DNA from: Trogon surrucura
Lineage: Eukaryota > Chordata > Aves > Trogoniformes > Trogonidae
Direction: 5' to 3'
Assembly: GCA_020746105.1 (NCBI GenBank)
Contig: CM036622.1
Coordinates: 14,427,987 to 14,491,986, forward strand
Length of the DNA: 64,000 nucleotides
Position 1 is the first letter of the stretch. Each line of letters begins with the position of its first letter. Below, one piece after another: positions 46,001 to 61,000 of the stretch. The notes beneath the pieces are model-generated. The model saw only the letters and a program-made list of their open reading frames with translations, did no database searches and had not been told where the DNA came from. The position numbers were made by a program, and so were the translations under genes.

Positions 46001-49000
46001 GCTCAAAATCCAATGTTAAATATTGTTTTTTGGGTTTTTTTTCCACATAGCCTGAAAAAGTGTTGAATCACCATATTATTTTTTTAAGAATTTTTGCTTT
46101 TGACTTTTTCCATATACGTTAGCAAATACTGAATAAAAACTAAACTAAAATTCAGAACTAATTGAAAAGAAGCACTTGCTAGTTAATTTTTGTTGATGTC
46201 GAAAACTTAGGACAGGAAATCTAAAACCTTTACAATGGATCATTTGGGTTTTTTACTTTTGAAAATAATATTTTACTTTGTCTCGAATACTTTGTTATTT
46301 TATCAGAGTTTTACTTCTATTTCTACTCTCTTTTCTTTTTATATTTTTGTTACATTTGATCTATTTCTGGGCGTTTCATCAGATTTTTTTTCCTTTTCTG
46401 ATATCCCAGATCTCTGGGTTTGCTTGCAGGAGAAGATTAACAAATGCACAGTATCGCAGAAAGTTTGGTTGCTGTAGCCAAGTTAGTTTCAACCTTTCAT
46501 CACGCGGCTTCTCTGTGCTGCTTTTGGTTAGGGTAGCTTGTGTTAACCATCCCTTTCGTTCCTGGCCTTTGAAGAAAGAATGGTGTGGGGTTTTTGTTGG
46601 GTTTTTTGTTTGTTTTATTTTTCGTTTTGTTTTATTTGTTTTTTTTTTCCCCTATAAATCTTAGAAGATGTTGTGTCTGTCAGTTCCCGGTTCTACAGCA
46701 GGATTTGTGGATGCTAGGTATTTTGTAGAAAAACTCAGCTCTTCTAAAGGTTCAGGTCTATTAAAAATCTTAGATAGCTTGTTAGCTAGGGAACTAGGGA
46801 GAACTGATACTGGAAAACCAGTATGGAAAGTGTACCTTATGGAGCAAACTATATTTTTACTTAAAATTGTTTTTAGAAAAAGTAGAGTTTCTTATTGTTC
46901 TAACTCCAGCTTACAAGAATGGTATTTCATTTGAAATAGCTGAAATGTTTTCCAAGATAATTCTTCTATTCATTTCCTCTAAATTAGTGCTTTCCTGCTG
47001 AATGCCTTTATAACCGGACTCACCACAAGGTGTGTAGGCTTCAGGTTATCATCTGTGCTTAATTTTTACTTCCTCAGAGAGCCATTGAAATAGCAATGTA
47101 CTGTACTGGTTAAAGCCATACCTGGTATAAAATGTAGGATGTTCAGGGGTTTTGCACGTTTGTAAAAATTATTTTCTTCCAAAAGTAATTCTAGAAATTC
47201 GTCTTGCTGAGGCATCTGTTTTTGAGGGTATGGTTCAAACTTCAAGCCAGTGCGGTTTTTGGTGCATAAACCCATGTAGTGGTGCATGAATCCATTTGGT
47301 GGTACATATTAGCTTACTGAGCTTATTTCTGTTTACTTACCTACAACTTGTATTCTTTTATTTGTGGCTCAGCTCCACAACTTGGCTCAGTACTGGGTTT
47401 TTATGCATATTTGGGCAATGTGTTGTGTCACTACCATAACACTGTGAAGTGGTGACTGAATTAAGTGCAAAGAGAATTCACTCTCCACCAGCCTCAAGAC
47501 CAGGTGCTACCTCTCTTATGTTTGATTGGTTTCTCCTATGTTACAGGGTGCATTTTCCTGTTAGTAAACATTTTCAGTCTTGTGACACTTTTCAAACTAG
47601 TTCATTAACGTGTTAGTATGCTACATACACACTCAGTTTCTTTTTTTTTTGCAGCAATATTTTCAGTTCCTGCTGAGCACCTTCATGTAGCATATTTGGG
47701 TGTTTCTTGGTTTGCCTGTCCTGTCTACATTACTAGTTTTTTTATATACACACTGATTTTGAGATAGACTGTGGACACATTCCTCATTAATCTGTTTCCT
47801 TGCTGCTTGTAATTCGTACATTCGGATACGTGTTTATTGAAGTTGCACAGCTGAAATAATTAACTTGATATTTTTCAGATCTTTGTATAATTGCATTGGC
47901 CGTGCTCTTTCTGCTTGCTGCTTCTGTGTGCTGTAACAACCTATACGTGTAACTTTTAAAAATTTATTTATTTTTATTATTTCTTTTGCAAGCGTAACAG
48001 CTGTTGAGGAAGAGGGTATCAGTCGGGCAATGCAGATGAATGGAACTCTGTAACTCTAGGCAAGAGTAATGCAGTTTTTAATGTCAGTGTACTGAAACTT
48101 TGATTTTAATGAAAGGTTTATTAATGGCCACAAGAATTTTGGAATGGGTTGTGAGCATTGAAGAAATAGTTTGTTGGGCTGATGTACAAAGATTGGTGAC
48201 TCTAAAGTGAATGATAAGCGGTAATAAATACATGCTGGCCATACACTTATGTTACTTGTAGATTCACTGTATGGGTAATGGTTCTCTAGTTCAATAAAAT
48301 GTTTGAATACAGCCCCGAAGTAGTCAAGGTAACTTTCAGTATTGTTATGGAAACTGCATGGAAATGGATTCTTGTGCTGATATTTTATTAATTTGTGATT
48401 TGAGTGCAAGATTTCTTTGGTATGTTATCAATTTCTAATGCAATGCTTGTCTAGGAGGGTATTTATTTTACAAGATCGGAACAGACAGCTGGGAATATTA
48501 AAACTTCGTATCTGGCTCAGGGATAGAAATGAAATGATTTTATTCTGCTGAATGCTGAATATTTGTTCTTAAAGAAGGCTCATGATGGCCATTCCTCTTA
48601 CAGTTCTGAGTATATGCTCAGAACTTAAGACACTGTATTGTAAATGTTCATTTAAATGGAAACAATTATCATCTTTTTAATGTTCTGAGGTACAGTGTCT
48701 TTTTTTACTTGAAGTTGCATACATTTATTGAACTTAAATGTTTTGGCAGTTGTCATAGCAAACTCCCCAAACCAAACAATTTTTGCTGGATGGCCAATAA
48801 ATATGATCGTTTTCAAGTCAAGTATTATTTTTTCTCATTTCCTCCTTCACTAAGGAGTCATATTTCTGTAGAAAATTTCTTACCAGTCCTAATCACATTG
48901 GCATGTCTCAGATAATAGAATAATTGTCCAATAAGCAATTATTTATAAAAGCTATTAAAATACAGAAAAACTAATATGTCCAAACCTTTTTAATAATTTT

Positions 49001-52000
49001 TCTTTTCTTTAAAAGGGTATTTCTTGTCCTTTCAGGGAAAGGGATATGCATACAATGTACATTGGCCTAGAGTCAGTGAAGATCATTGCTTTTTGTAATG
49101 CAAATATCTTCTGTCTGGGAATCGAGTTTTTGTTTTAAATTACCCTCTCTCTTCCTGAGACCGCTTGTTCAAACCAGCTTGTAATGAATGTCTCTCTTCA
49201 TGTGTACAAACCTTAGACTTTTGATAATGACAAATGTGGAACTATATTTACCTTTGGAGATGATAAAAGAGAGTTAGTGACTTGGAAATTATGATATATT
49301 GAAAGATTTTTTTTGTGAACTTCTGAACAAATAAGCATGTACAATTTGCAAAAGCATTGTTACTACAGTGTGCACAAAGCATAGTTTGGACTTACCTGGT
49401 ATGACAGTAAAACTCGGCCAATAATGTCCACTTTAAAACAAAAAGTTTATTTACGGAGCAGTTTGTGCTTTTTTTCTTCACAGAATAAAGTGCGACTTGC
49501 ATTGACACCTGGGTTACCTAATTTGTGGAAATTATGGTTTTATTTAGTCAAGGAACTTTGTTTCAAAAGCAGAGCTCTCGAACAAAAACGTACGTAGTTA
49601 TTTGGATACTGCAACATATCACTACAGACAGGACTTGTGTGATCTGCTTTAAGTGTTAACAGACCCTGTGATTCCAAGCAGCTGTCATTCCCCTGCTGCG
49701 GGAGTTACCACCCTGGGACTACACTCACAAATTGCCCTGATGTGATGCGTGTTTCAGTTACCTCTGATAAGATGTTCTGTTGTAATTGTTTATTATAGGA
49801 TTAGTGCCTTTAACATTATGGCTTAGTTTGAGATATCTTGGGGGATACTTGTGCTGTTGGTTCTCTTGGTAGGCTTTTCATAGGTTCAAATTTTTATTTC
49901 ATTTAGCTGCTCACGTTTCTCACCTGGAGAATGTGTCTGAAGAAGAAATGAATAGGCTCCTGGGGATTGTATTGGATGTGGAGTATTTGTTCACTTGTGT
50001 CCACAAAGAAGAAGATGCAGACACCAAGCAAGTTTATTTCTACCTATTCAAAGTAAGCTGAACTTGTGTAGTTATCTTCTCAGGGTTTTCATTCTCTCAT
50101 GTAAACCTATTTCTCATATAAGCCAATTTTGCTGCCCTTCATGCATGTATTGGCTTTGTCTGGTGAGACTTTTTCTCTCTAGTGCGATGCTTGACTGGCC
50201 AACAGTGGGCTGGACGTTCTGGTTCTTGCACTGTACTTCGTCTTACTTCAAAAGTCATCCAGGTGATTGAGGAATTGACCCCCGAGTCCCGTGTATAAAT
50301 TGCACAAGCCTCTTCAGTTACACGTAGGGAAAAGTCACTTGACCTAAAAGCTAATTTAGCTGCCTACATTTGCTCAGAGAAGCCTCTTACATGCATTTCA
50401 AACAAGGTGAATTGACAATGAAATTTATCTATCTATAAGTTTGGATGACTAAACAAGTGGATATATAGCCAGAAGATGTTCAACACTGCTTGCAGGATGC
50501 TGTGCACCTGTGACTGCCATTGACCCTATGCATGCAAATATGCTAATTCTAAAAAATTTGTGTGCTTTTAACAGCTTTTGAGGAAGTGCATTTTACAGAT
50601 GGGAAAACCTGTAGTGGAAGGATCCTTGGAAAGTCCTCCATTTGAGAAACCTAGCATTGAACAGGTAAGCAGACAAAACATGGATTTGGTTCATGTGGAG
50701 ACTTTCTGATTTGGTGTGTTTTGGGGGTTTTGTTTGGTTTGGATTTTGGATTTTTTTTTTGTTTTTTTTTTTGGTAAATGTAGGCACTGTTTTTGAAAAC
50801 AGTAGTTTAAGCATTTTGCAGATGGTTCTGTGTATTACTTGGGACAAAGCAGAGGTCTGTAGGAGACTTCTGCTGCTTCTCTAGCGTTGGTACAATAGTT
50901 ACATTATTTGACTTCTCTCATCATTCATCTTATGCTATAATGAAACTGACGTTTTTTGTGGTTTTAGAGAACAAACATAAAATACTACTTCTATGTGTGG
51001 CAGTTCTAATCTGTCTGTTTCAAGTGATGAAAAATGCTGTTGAAGTTTTGAAATCCAATATTGAAATGACACTTCTCTCCTGTAAATCACTGAAAATGTA
51101 ACAATCCAATTTAGTGAGATCATAGCCTTCTCTTTCAAAGGGTACACAACAGAAAACAAAGCTGAAACCGAAGAATAGCTGAGGCTTTTGTAACTCTCAG
51201 TGGATAAAGAACATATGACAAATTCAGACTTTGGTTAAGCAAACTCCTGAAAATGCATTTTTGGCACACAAGTGGACATTGGCTCCAGTGAGACTGTGAG
51301 GAGGCTTGCATACCTCACTGAAACAGGAGCTCAGTGTTTTCCTGTCAGTGGATGAATGGATGCTCTATTGTAAACACGATAGTTTAAGTGTGAAGACTGT
51401 TATATGTAGCAATTATTTCCTTGCAACTCTCACTTCTTATATTTTATGAAAATAAAACCACTTGATTGCTGAATTTCTGGGAAGTTCCTAGTTTGAATAC
51501 AACCGAAGAATAAGTGTATGTAATATCAGTTTGCTCCTAGTGCTTAAAATATACCATTAAAAAGTTTCTGGGCAATATAACATTTTGTCAGGTTCTTCAT
51601 ACTATTCAATTTGCTTAAGAAAGTAAAGTGTGGAGATGAAAGGGGAATTTTTCTTACAGTTTGTTTATAAATAATTTTCCCTAAAAATAGACTGATATTT
51701 TCAGTTCTCTGTTTAGCAATTCAGCAACTCAATCACACAAAATTATTTGCTAAGCAGCAGTATCAGAATTGATTTATAATATATATGTATTGCAACACTT
51801 CTAGTCACACATTTCAACTACCTTCAGTAGTTTTTTTTAAAGTGGATAGTATTATCCTGTTTTGAGCTAAAGAGAGCCAATTCTGTTCAGTTGCTTTACT
51901 TTTCAGCTCTGTCTCTTCTAAGAAGCTGCACTTTCTGAAGGTAGCAGCATGTTTCTGCAGACAGGGTCTGCTACTAGAAGTGGTAATACCTGATGGTTAC

Positions 52001-55000
52001 AGTTAATACCAGGGGCTGGTATGCAGAAACGCTCTTGATACTTGCATTATAGTGACTAAGGCCACTGCTGGATCTTGTGTGCCACACTGGGGGTGCTGAG
52101 GAGATAAGAAGCATCACAAGGTTGCTCCTCTGGTGAGTAACAGACAGGACAGATGACCAACCAGAGTATTCCAGTCCATATACGTCTCATTCAATATAAA
52201 GCTGAGGGATTGTGGGGGTTAAGGTCTGTTCTTCAATGGTCGGCATCCAAGAAGGACTCTGTCTGATCTTCTGCCTTTGATCCTGATCCTGAGTTCCTGA
52301 ATCCAGCTCCTGTATCAGGTTCCCCTCTGCTGCTGAGCCTGGGGCTTCCCCGGTGCCACCTGCTCTGCAGCATCAGTGGGGTTTTGCTGTCGGAGGGGAG
52401 GAGTTGAGTTTGCTATTGATTTTGCATATATTTTATTATTTTCCTTATTTTCTTATTAGTACTATTATTGTTTCATTAAAGCTGTTTTAGTTTTCTTTTT
52501 CAATCCATAAGCCTCCCTGCTGTTTTCCCTTTTCCTTTCCCCTTTGGGTTATTAGGAAGCATCTGTCGTTTGTTTAGGGGCTGGCCCAGCCCTAGCACTT
52601 GACAAGTATACAAAGTGCAACGAAGGGACATAATTGTGAAATACTGACACTTCTTGAAGAAATTATGTGATGTGTAGACACAAACTTATCTAGAACTCCA
52701 CAAGCCCTTGTCTGCTATTGAAAATTAGCTGGAGGCATTTATAGGTGATACTTAATTTTCCTGTGGTGTGATTTTCAGCAAAATCTTGTGTGGATGTGAC
52801 CATCTAGAATAAACCCTACTGGATCTTTCTCTGTTCCCTGACAATGTTTTTTACTCTGAGAAGCAAGAAAAAGTAAAGAGTTTTTCTTCTCTCCCTTTAA
52901 GTCAGCTGCTGGAGATGGATAGAATAAAAACATCTGGATGTGCATGCAGCTGTGTACTGGCTAACCAACTTGTGGTAGATACACAAGTAGCTGAGCAAGG
53001 TGTTCATGATCTCCAGTATTTGTCTTCTTTCTCATATAATCTAAGTTCAGGGTTAATAAACATAAATTGAGGAATATGTGAAGACACTCCTACAAAAATG
53101 ATGTCTAAATAATTAACATAATTTTCTTCTGTTTTAAGGGTGTGAATAATTTTGTGCAGTACAAGTTTAGCCACTTACCCTCAAAGGAAAGGCAAACAAT
53201 AGTGGAACTGGCTAAAATGTTTCTGAACCGCATTAACTACTGGCACCTAGAGACACCTTCTCAGCGAAGACTAAGATCGCCCAATGATGATATTGCAGGG
53301 TATAAAGTGAATTATACCAGGTAACACTGTTTTGCTTGTTACAAGTCTTAGAAATGTGACATGTGCGTGCCTCACGAATACATTAGTACCTGTGCGCCAT
53401 AGGTGCACCTTATGAATTTTTGCAGTTGTGGAGGTTATATGAAAACCTGAGGTTTTAGTGAGGCTATATCAGTGTCACAAGCATCCTTCTGTTTTCAGAA
53501 GTGTACTTTATCAGCCAAGAACAGGGAGTAGAAGGCGTGAACAACTGCCTCTTACAACACTTTTGCACATCCTGTGTTGGGAAAGTTGTTCTCAGTCTTC
53601 TTAAGATGTGAGCCTCATGTAAGATCCTAATTTCATGTACTAAATATTCAGACAATTTGTTATTTGACTTAAAAAAAAGAAAGAAGATAATGTTAATCAT
53701 GAAGTGTCACAGTTTTAAACCAATTCATGGAAGATGTTACTCTTAAGTAACAGGTGATAGGACAAGAGGAAATGGGCTCCAGTTGCACCAGGGGAGGTTT
53801 AGATTGGACATTAGGAAAAACTTCTTTACAGAAAGGGTTGTTAAGCGTTGGAACAAGCTGCCTAGGGAGCTGGTGGAGTCACCATCCCTGGAAGTATTTA
53901 AGACATGTAGATGAGGTGCTTAGGGATATTGTTTAGTGGTAGGTTTTGCAGCGTTAGGTTAATAGTTGGACTCAGTGATATTAAAGGTATTCTATGATTC
54001 TAGAAGATTTGGAGGATTAAAATAATTTTGTATGTGCTAGAATGCTAAATGGTGAATAAATATTATTATATTCCTTAAAATGATAGTTCTTGTTATGACC
54101 TTTTAATGCATTGTCAGAAGTCAAAGAAATAACTCAGTCACTGGAGGAAGAAGAGCTAGGATGAAAAGCTGTGTCTCTCTCAGTTTTGCTTTTCTCGTAA
54201 CAGTAGTGCAATGCCCTTTTCAGCTGGCACAGTGACAGCGGTGAAGGGTCCTGCTGCTGCAGGTGACGGTTAAGGTGGAGTGTGTGAGGGCAAGCAGCAG
54301 TTCCCTAACGTCTCTGTTAACGGCCAGGGACACGCTGAGGGTGAGCACTGCCTTCTCCCCACTGCTCTGGTGGCCTTTCCTCTGACAAACCTTGGCTCCA
54401 CGAAGGAGAACAGCAAAGCCCAGTATGAGTTGAGGCTGTGACTGATGATGCAGCAGACTGTGCTGTATCTGTGTCTGACCAGGATGCTCTCAGATGACCT
54501 ATCATGTCAAAAAACCGTCTGGCATAAAGCACAGTTACTGATCTTCCATGGGGCTCCTATGACCACGTCTGATGGGTCTTTGGCTTCCGTTTATTTGTGA
54601 TACAGATGTCAGACAACCAGGGTTGTTTGGAGTCAACTTTTTGTTACAAATCAATAGCTCGCTTTAGCTCTGGTTGGTGTCTTTTGTTGTTAAGCAGTTT
54701 GTCAGTTGTGGTTCCTCCAATGTTCCTCCCTGCAGAGGAGGTTCCTCGTTGTTCCTCCTCTGGCCCAAAATGCTACCTTTGTCCATATGATCTAACTGGT
54801 CATTGTTTACTCTGCGGTGTTTGAGGCACTTCTTGGGGTGCCGAGGAAGCCGCTCTGTGCCATGGGTGCACTTCGTGAATTCCTGCAGTCACCGACTTCG
54901 TCTGAAAACCTGGTGATTTGAGTGAGACCATATTGGGAGTTCCACATGCATCGTTGTGTTCCGAGAGGTGTGCCTTATCAGCCAAGAGCAGGGAGCAGAG

Positions 55001-58000
55001 GTCTGGGAACAACTCTCTCTCACAACTCTTTTGAAACTCCTGTGTTTGTGAAGATTAAGATACAAGAGTTTGGGAAAGCATTTTGAGATGAGGCTGTACT
55101 TTGGGTCTAGATGAGAAAACCTGCTCAGGATCCAGCACGATCTGTTTGCATCCAATTTTTAACATTTTCTTTTCGTTGTTGGAGCTTTCATAGTGGTTGT
55201 GGTCTGATTCTGCTAAAGCTACAGATGCTGTTGACTGTTCACTTACACACAGATTGCAAAGTCTTGTTTGTAAAATTAATAGATATCATGACCTTTACAG
55301 CAAGTGTACTCCTGGTTTACCTCCTCAGTACCATGATCCTTTTTCCAAGAAGAGTGACATGACATGCTGTATTTTCTTATGTACTTCTTCATGCAAAATT
55401 CATTATGGAGGGAGTTATGGGTAAATGAATGTATCAGGTCAGGGTGTAATGGGAAGAAGCCAGCTGGCAGGAGACCGGAGTGGGAGTCCAGTTGAATAGG
55501 GAATTGAGCTAGTTAAAAGTGTCACCCCTTTTGTGTCCATGTGGGGAAATATAGAACTTTAAAGAGGGGAAAATAGGCCAGGCTAAGGATCTTTGGATTT
55601 GCAGGCAGAAGACATGGGAGGCTGGATAAATAAGCTGTGGAGAGAATCCCTGCCGTCAACACGAATTTTGTGATCTATGGTTATTGTCTGAAACAAGAGC
55701 ACTTTGCGAAAACTAGACTTCAGAGAAAAAAGAATATATGGAGACTTAAAAGTACTTGGCTGACATTTTTTTTAAAACTAAGCAATATAAATGCTGCTTA
55801 ACTCTATCCAGACTTGATGTGCAACTGATTTATACAGTCATATAGCTCTCAGCTGTGTTGTAAATGATGTAGATAGTGGTTTTATTGCATTAATTCATAC
55901 GTTAGATGGTGATAATTATCTGTCTCTTTTCCCCTTTACAGGTGGCTTTGTTATTGCAATGTCCCTCAGTTCTGTGACAGCCTACCTCGGTATGAAACCA
56001 CCCAGGTTTTCGGCAGGACATTGCTTCGCTCTGTTTTTACTGTAATGAGACGGCAACTGCTGGAGCAGGCCAGACAAGAAAAAGACAAGCTTCCTCAAGA
56101 GAAACGAACACTAATCCTCACCCATTTTCCAAAGTAAGGGGTCTCAATGTACCTGCATTCAAGGTTAATCAGTAATATGCAACTATTTTAAGTACACAGC
56201 CACTTGTTTTCCTTTGTCCTAGGGATATACCTTATCAAAAAGATTTTTCATCTTGCTGGGGAATTGTGCTTATTGCCTATTAGCAGGTATAATTGTCACT
56301 TAGTTTCTTTTTCTGTAGTCCTTGGAAGTAACTTAGGTCCAGATCAAAAAAAAAATATGCTTGCTTCTTCTTTTGTGATAGAGCAGTAAAAAAAGGAAAT
56401 GTATGGGAGTTTATATACACCTAAGAATTTCAGTTTAATTCAACGTTGTAATAGGGAACAAAGTAGTCACCCCACCCCCTGAAGAGATGTGTTCGTTTGG
56501 CTAAGAAGCAAGTAGTCAGTATAAAGTGCATCACCGAATCCCGAACTCATGAATTTCATACTGACTGCCTGTTCTAGTACTGTAATATTGATGAATATCT
56601 CTTACAATTAAAAAGCAATATTGAAATATGTGGGATAATTAATTATCTCAAATCATGCTCAACTTCGAGAGTCCTTTAATTCAGATGTTTTGCTGGTAGC
56701 TAAGGGTGGTGGTGATGACAGGATCATTCATCATCTGTTTTCTGTTAAAATAGTGTATCACTTCAAAAATGTCCTTATTTTGGGTGAGTGGCTTGGCTCT
56801 CTAGCCCATATTTTAAAAGTCTGTCCCTCCTAACAATGAAGGAACTGAACATCCGGGAGAACTAGTGGCACTGATGCTATGCAAGCTAGTCTCTGGTGCT
56901 AGAGACTGGTTTAGTGCTCAGGGGAATGAAAAACATGAGCCTTCCAAAGCTGAGTAGAGCCAGGATTTGTTGCTCCTACTATTATTAGTAGTGCCTTTTA
57001 CCACTGTGAAAACTGCAAACTGTCTCTGGGGCAGCCTGCTATGGATATAGGAATGTTTGTGTATACCTGGAAATAGGATTGTGATCTGGCCCTGAAATAG
57101 GTGTAAAAAAGAATTTAACATCACAGTGATAAAGGAGGGGATTTGCAGAGGAAGATGTGCATACGCCCCTGTGTTTTTCCACAGCCTTTTACAGCCTAGA
57201 TAAGTAATTTGAAAAACATTATTGTCCTCTGCAGTTCCTTTTAATATTCTGCTGGGGAAAACAAGAAGGACAAGCACTGTTTGCTGGTGATCGGTGGGAA
57301 ATACGAATTATGCTTTAAATCTTTTGTGGGCTGTACTTGTCTGAAGCATTTGCGTTGCTGCTGGAGCTACTCAGACGGAACTCTGCAGAGGAGCTGTAGT
57401 TCGGAGCACGGAGCTGTGCCTGGCATCAGCGTAGGGTTCCTGCCTGCCCTGGCACCTCCTTCCTCCAGTTAAATGGATTTAACTCCATTCACCAGACAGT
57501 TGTGCTGAATGGAGTTAAATCAAGTTGGTGGGTAGCCCCCAGGGCTTGGTTTTGAGGCCAGTCTTGTTTAATATCTTTATCAATGATCTGGATGAGGGGA
57601 TTGAGTGCACCCTCAGTAAGTTTGCAGATGACACCAAAAGTTGGGTGGAAGTGTTGATCTGCTTGAGGGTAGGGAGGCTCTGCAGAGGGATTTGGACAGG
57701 TTGGATCCATGGGCCAAGGTCAGTTTTGTGAGGTTTTACAATAACAAGTGCCAGATCCTGCACTTCAGTTACAACAACCCCATGCAATGCTGCAGTCTTG
57801 GGGAGAAGTGGCTGGAAAAGCTGCCCAGCAAAAAGGGACCTAGGGCTGCTGGTGGACAGCCAGCTGAATATGAGCCAGCAGTGTGCCCAGGTGAACAAGA
57901 AGACCAACGGTATCCTGGCCTGTATGAGGAATATTGTGGCCAGCAGGAGAAGGGAGGTGATCGTGCCCCTGTACTGGGCACTGGTGAGGCTGCATCTTGA

Positions 58001-61000
58001 ATACTGTGTGTGGGTTTGGGCGCTGAAATACAAGAAAGACATTGAGGTGCCTGGAGTGTGTCCAGAGAAGGGCAGTGAAGCTGGTGAGGGGTCTGAAGAA
58101 CATGTCTTATGAGGAGTGGCTGAGGGAACTGGGATTGTTCAGACTTGTGGAGGCTCAGTGGAGACTTTATCGTTCTCAGCAACTATCTGAAAGGAGATTG
58201 TAGTGAGGTGGGCGTTGGTCTCTTCTCCCAAGTAACTAGTGAAAGGATGAGAGGAAATGGGCTCAAGTTGTGCCAGGGGAGGACTGGCTGTTAGGAAAAA
58301 TTTCTTCACTGAAAGAGTGGTGAAACATTGGAACAGTCTGCCAAGGAAAGTGGTGGAATCACCATCCTTGGAGACGTGGCACTTGACCATGAGCTCTAAA
58401 CCATGTCCCAGTGTTGGGCTGATGGTTGAACTTGATGATCTTTGAGGTCTTTTTCAACCTTAATGATTCTATGATTCCATGATTCCTGGGCAAAGGGAGC
58501 AGCCACAGGTCACATCTGTGCATAACTGGGAAATAATAACCAAGGGGTCTAAGCACAGAGTCTCTGTGCTGCTTGTAAATGTAGCCTTGGGTAAAGTTTA
58601 ATTTGTGCTTCTGCTCCATCACAAATGGTAAGTAGCTGTTACAAACTTTTTAGCTGTTACCGGCTGTATAGATAGCAGCAAACACTGCACATTGCTGTGC
58701 CTGTGTATAAATGTCCTATATATAAAATACAAGAATAGAACTTGATCCTGAAAATCCTTATCATGTTCAAGAAAGTCTTACTCAACAGTCCTGTTGGTTT
58801 CAGCTGGACAGTTTCTATACATATAGATGACTCTGGAGAGTAAAAATGTGCTGTGTCAACTTCTGGTCTGAAAACCCCTTTTGTGCAACATAGGATAAGC
58901 AGTTATCTTGCCTCTGAGAGGGAATTGGTATATTAGCCCTGTGAATGCAGCTGTGCTGGGTTGTCTAATCTGTGGAATTTCTCTCGCATATCAAACTAAG
59001 AGAGGTTTATAATCACACTGCTTCTGTAAGTGTACCAAAGTAAGATTAAAAATACTGTTATGCAAGTACAAATGTGCAGTTAAATGTTACAGTAGGACAC
59101 TTGAAGGAATTAAATATCTTCCTAAGAATGCCTTTCCTAAGAGCATTGTTTATACCTAACACTAGGATTTAAAAAAATCTCTAAGAGGCAGAAAGCAAGT
59201 GCATCTGCAGAACACTGGTTTATCAAAATAGATGTATTTTGTCATCCTTGTGTAACATAAATACCTTGGCATCGGTCAGCTCATAGCTTTCTTATTAGTG
59301 CATGGTTTTGCTCTGTAAAAGTAGTTTGTAACTCTTTTCTTTCTGCATTTGCAAATTTGGTAAATATTGCTTAAAATCAATTATAAATTTTCGTAGGTGG
59401 AAGCACTCTACTGAGTTAAAGTACTTAATGTGTACTCTGACCTGTGGTTTTGTGTGGGTCTTTTGTTTTGTTTTTTTTTAAAGGAATTGGCCAACAGCAT
59501 TTTCTTACTGAGTCGGTAAATACTTTTAAATTTTAGAAGTTGCAAATGCTTATTCTGAAAAAGAACATGTTTTGAATGATCCTATCAAGTTAATATTTCA
59601 CCTGATTTTGTGCCAAGGTTTCTGTCGATGCTGGAAGAAGAAGTGTACAGCCAGAATTCTCCCATTTGGGATCAGGATTTCATGGTGTCTAGTTCCCGAA
59701 CTGGCCAGCTGGGAATCCAGACAGGTAATTTGCAATTAGTGATGGAGTATTCAGGTAACACAAGTGCACTCAGTGTGAGCAGGTGAGCATGGTCAGTGAG
59801 TCACTGGCCTGGACAGTGGTCCCCTCCCGTGAGGACTCATGTCAGTCCTCCGACTATAGACCAGTATGGGTGTAAGGACCTTCCACATCAGATGTTCCAT
59901 TGCCTTTGCACTTGATTTTCTTGTGGTTTTTTTTTTTAATAACGTTCCCTTATCTTGTTTCTTATTCACATGCCCTGTTGGCTATTCCACAGCTTTATTC
60001 ACTTTTCCTCATTTAGGGTGGAGAGGTGTTAAGTCATCTATAAAATTGAAGGGAGACATTGATGATTGTTTTCTTTCACTCTTCCCTTCCTTCCTACTTG
60101 AAAGTATTTAAAATCCATTTATGCAGCTCAGGAATTGACTTTTAGTTTTCAGGTATTTAATTCAGTATTTTGAAACAATTATTGATTATCAGTTGGTAAT
60201 ATCATCATCGGTGCTTTGTCTGATAGTGAATTTCCTAGAGTGGTAGAGAAATTCCACAGTGACAGATATAGGCTTTTTTTTTGTGAGAAATTCCTGGTCT
60301 GCGCCATGAACTGGTGAATTACACCTTAGCCACAAGTTCATTGCAACTCTAAAATTGTATTGCTCTCAGAGTTGATTCTATGATGTGCTTTTCTTGATTT
60401 TGTTGTACACCTCTTAAACACCAGAATCTTGGCATGAATCTGGCACAGAAGAGCTGTTGCTGATGATGACACCAGCACAAAGGCACGCAAAGAGGAAGAC
60501 TGCAGGGGTCCAGTCTATGAGCTGTCACTTCAACCCCCTGCCCGCCTGCAAAAATGAAAACTGGATGATTTAGGATGAGCATTTAGAAAAAAAAGAATAC
60601 TAGAGACAGACATTTCAATCTGTGGCCTTTTAAAATGATAGTTTCATCCTCTTAACTGTTGCAACAGCTTCTCCCTTTGTTGAGTTTGAATTGTCCAGCC
60701 AGTCTTTGAACACTGTTAAAGTGGACAGCTGAAGCTGAATGATGAGATTTTGCTTTTCAGTAAAACCCTACAAAAAACCTTTTCATGAAGCTAAATGCCA
60801 GGAGGCTTGGCAGGTATGTGAAGGAAGTTTGTTTTCTTAGCTTGTGCTCAGCACTGCAGAATAATAAAGCCTGATATTTGCTCTCTCTTTCATCCAGCAG
60901 TAATACGGTCCCTCGTTAGGCAGTTTAGAAAAATATTTTGAGATAAAACTTTATGCTCTGTTACACAATGTTAGCTGTTACTTCTCGGGTGGTGGGTGTG

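Larger units (their letters stand above)
53321..55941 (+). other. KAT2B: KAT2B intron 5
   Basis: It contains both copies of the unidentified repeat, with a CR1 fragment between them. The rest is AT-rich and unremarkable. Confidence 0.8.
56134..59617 (+). other. KAT2B: KAT2B intron 6
   Basis: It carries the long CR1 copy at 57505-58490 with a perfect hairpin at its left edge. No other feature is seen. Confidence 0.85.

Noticed and set aside
57798-58112. 104-residue open frame in KAT2B intron 6
   Set aside because: It is a CR1 remnant in pieces on different frames.
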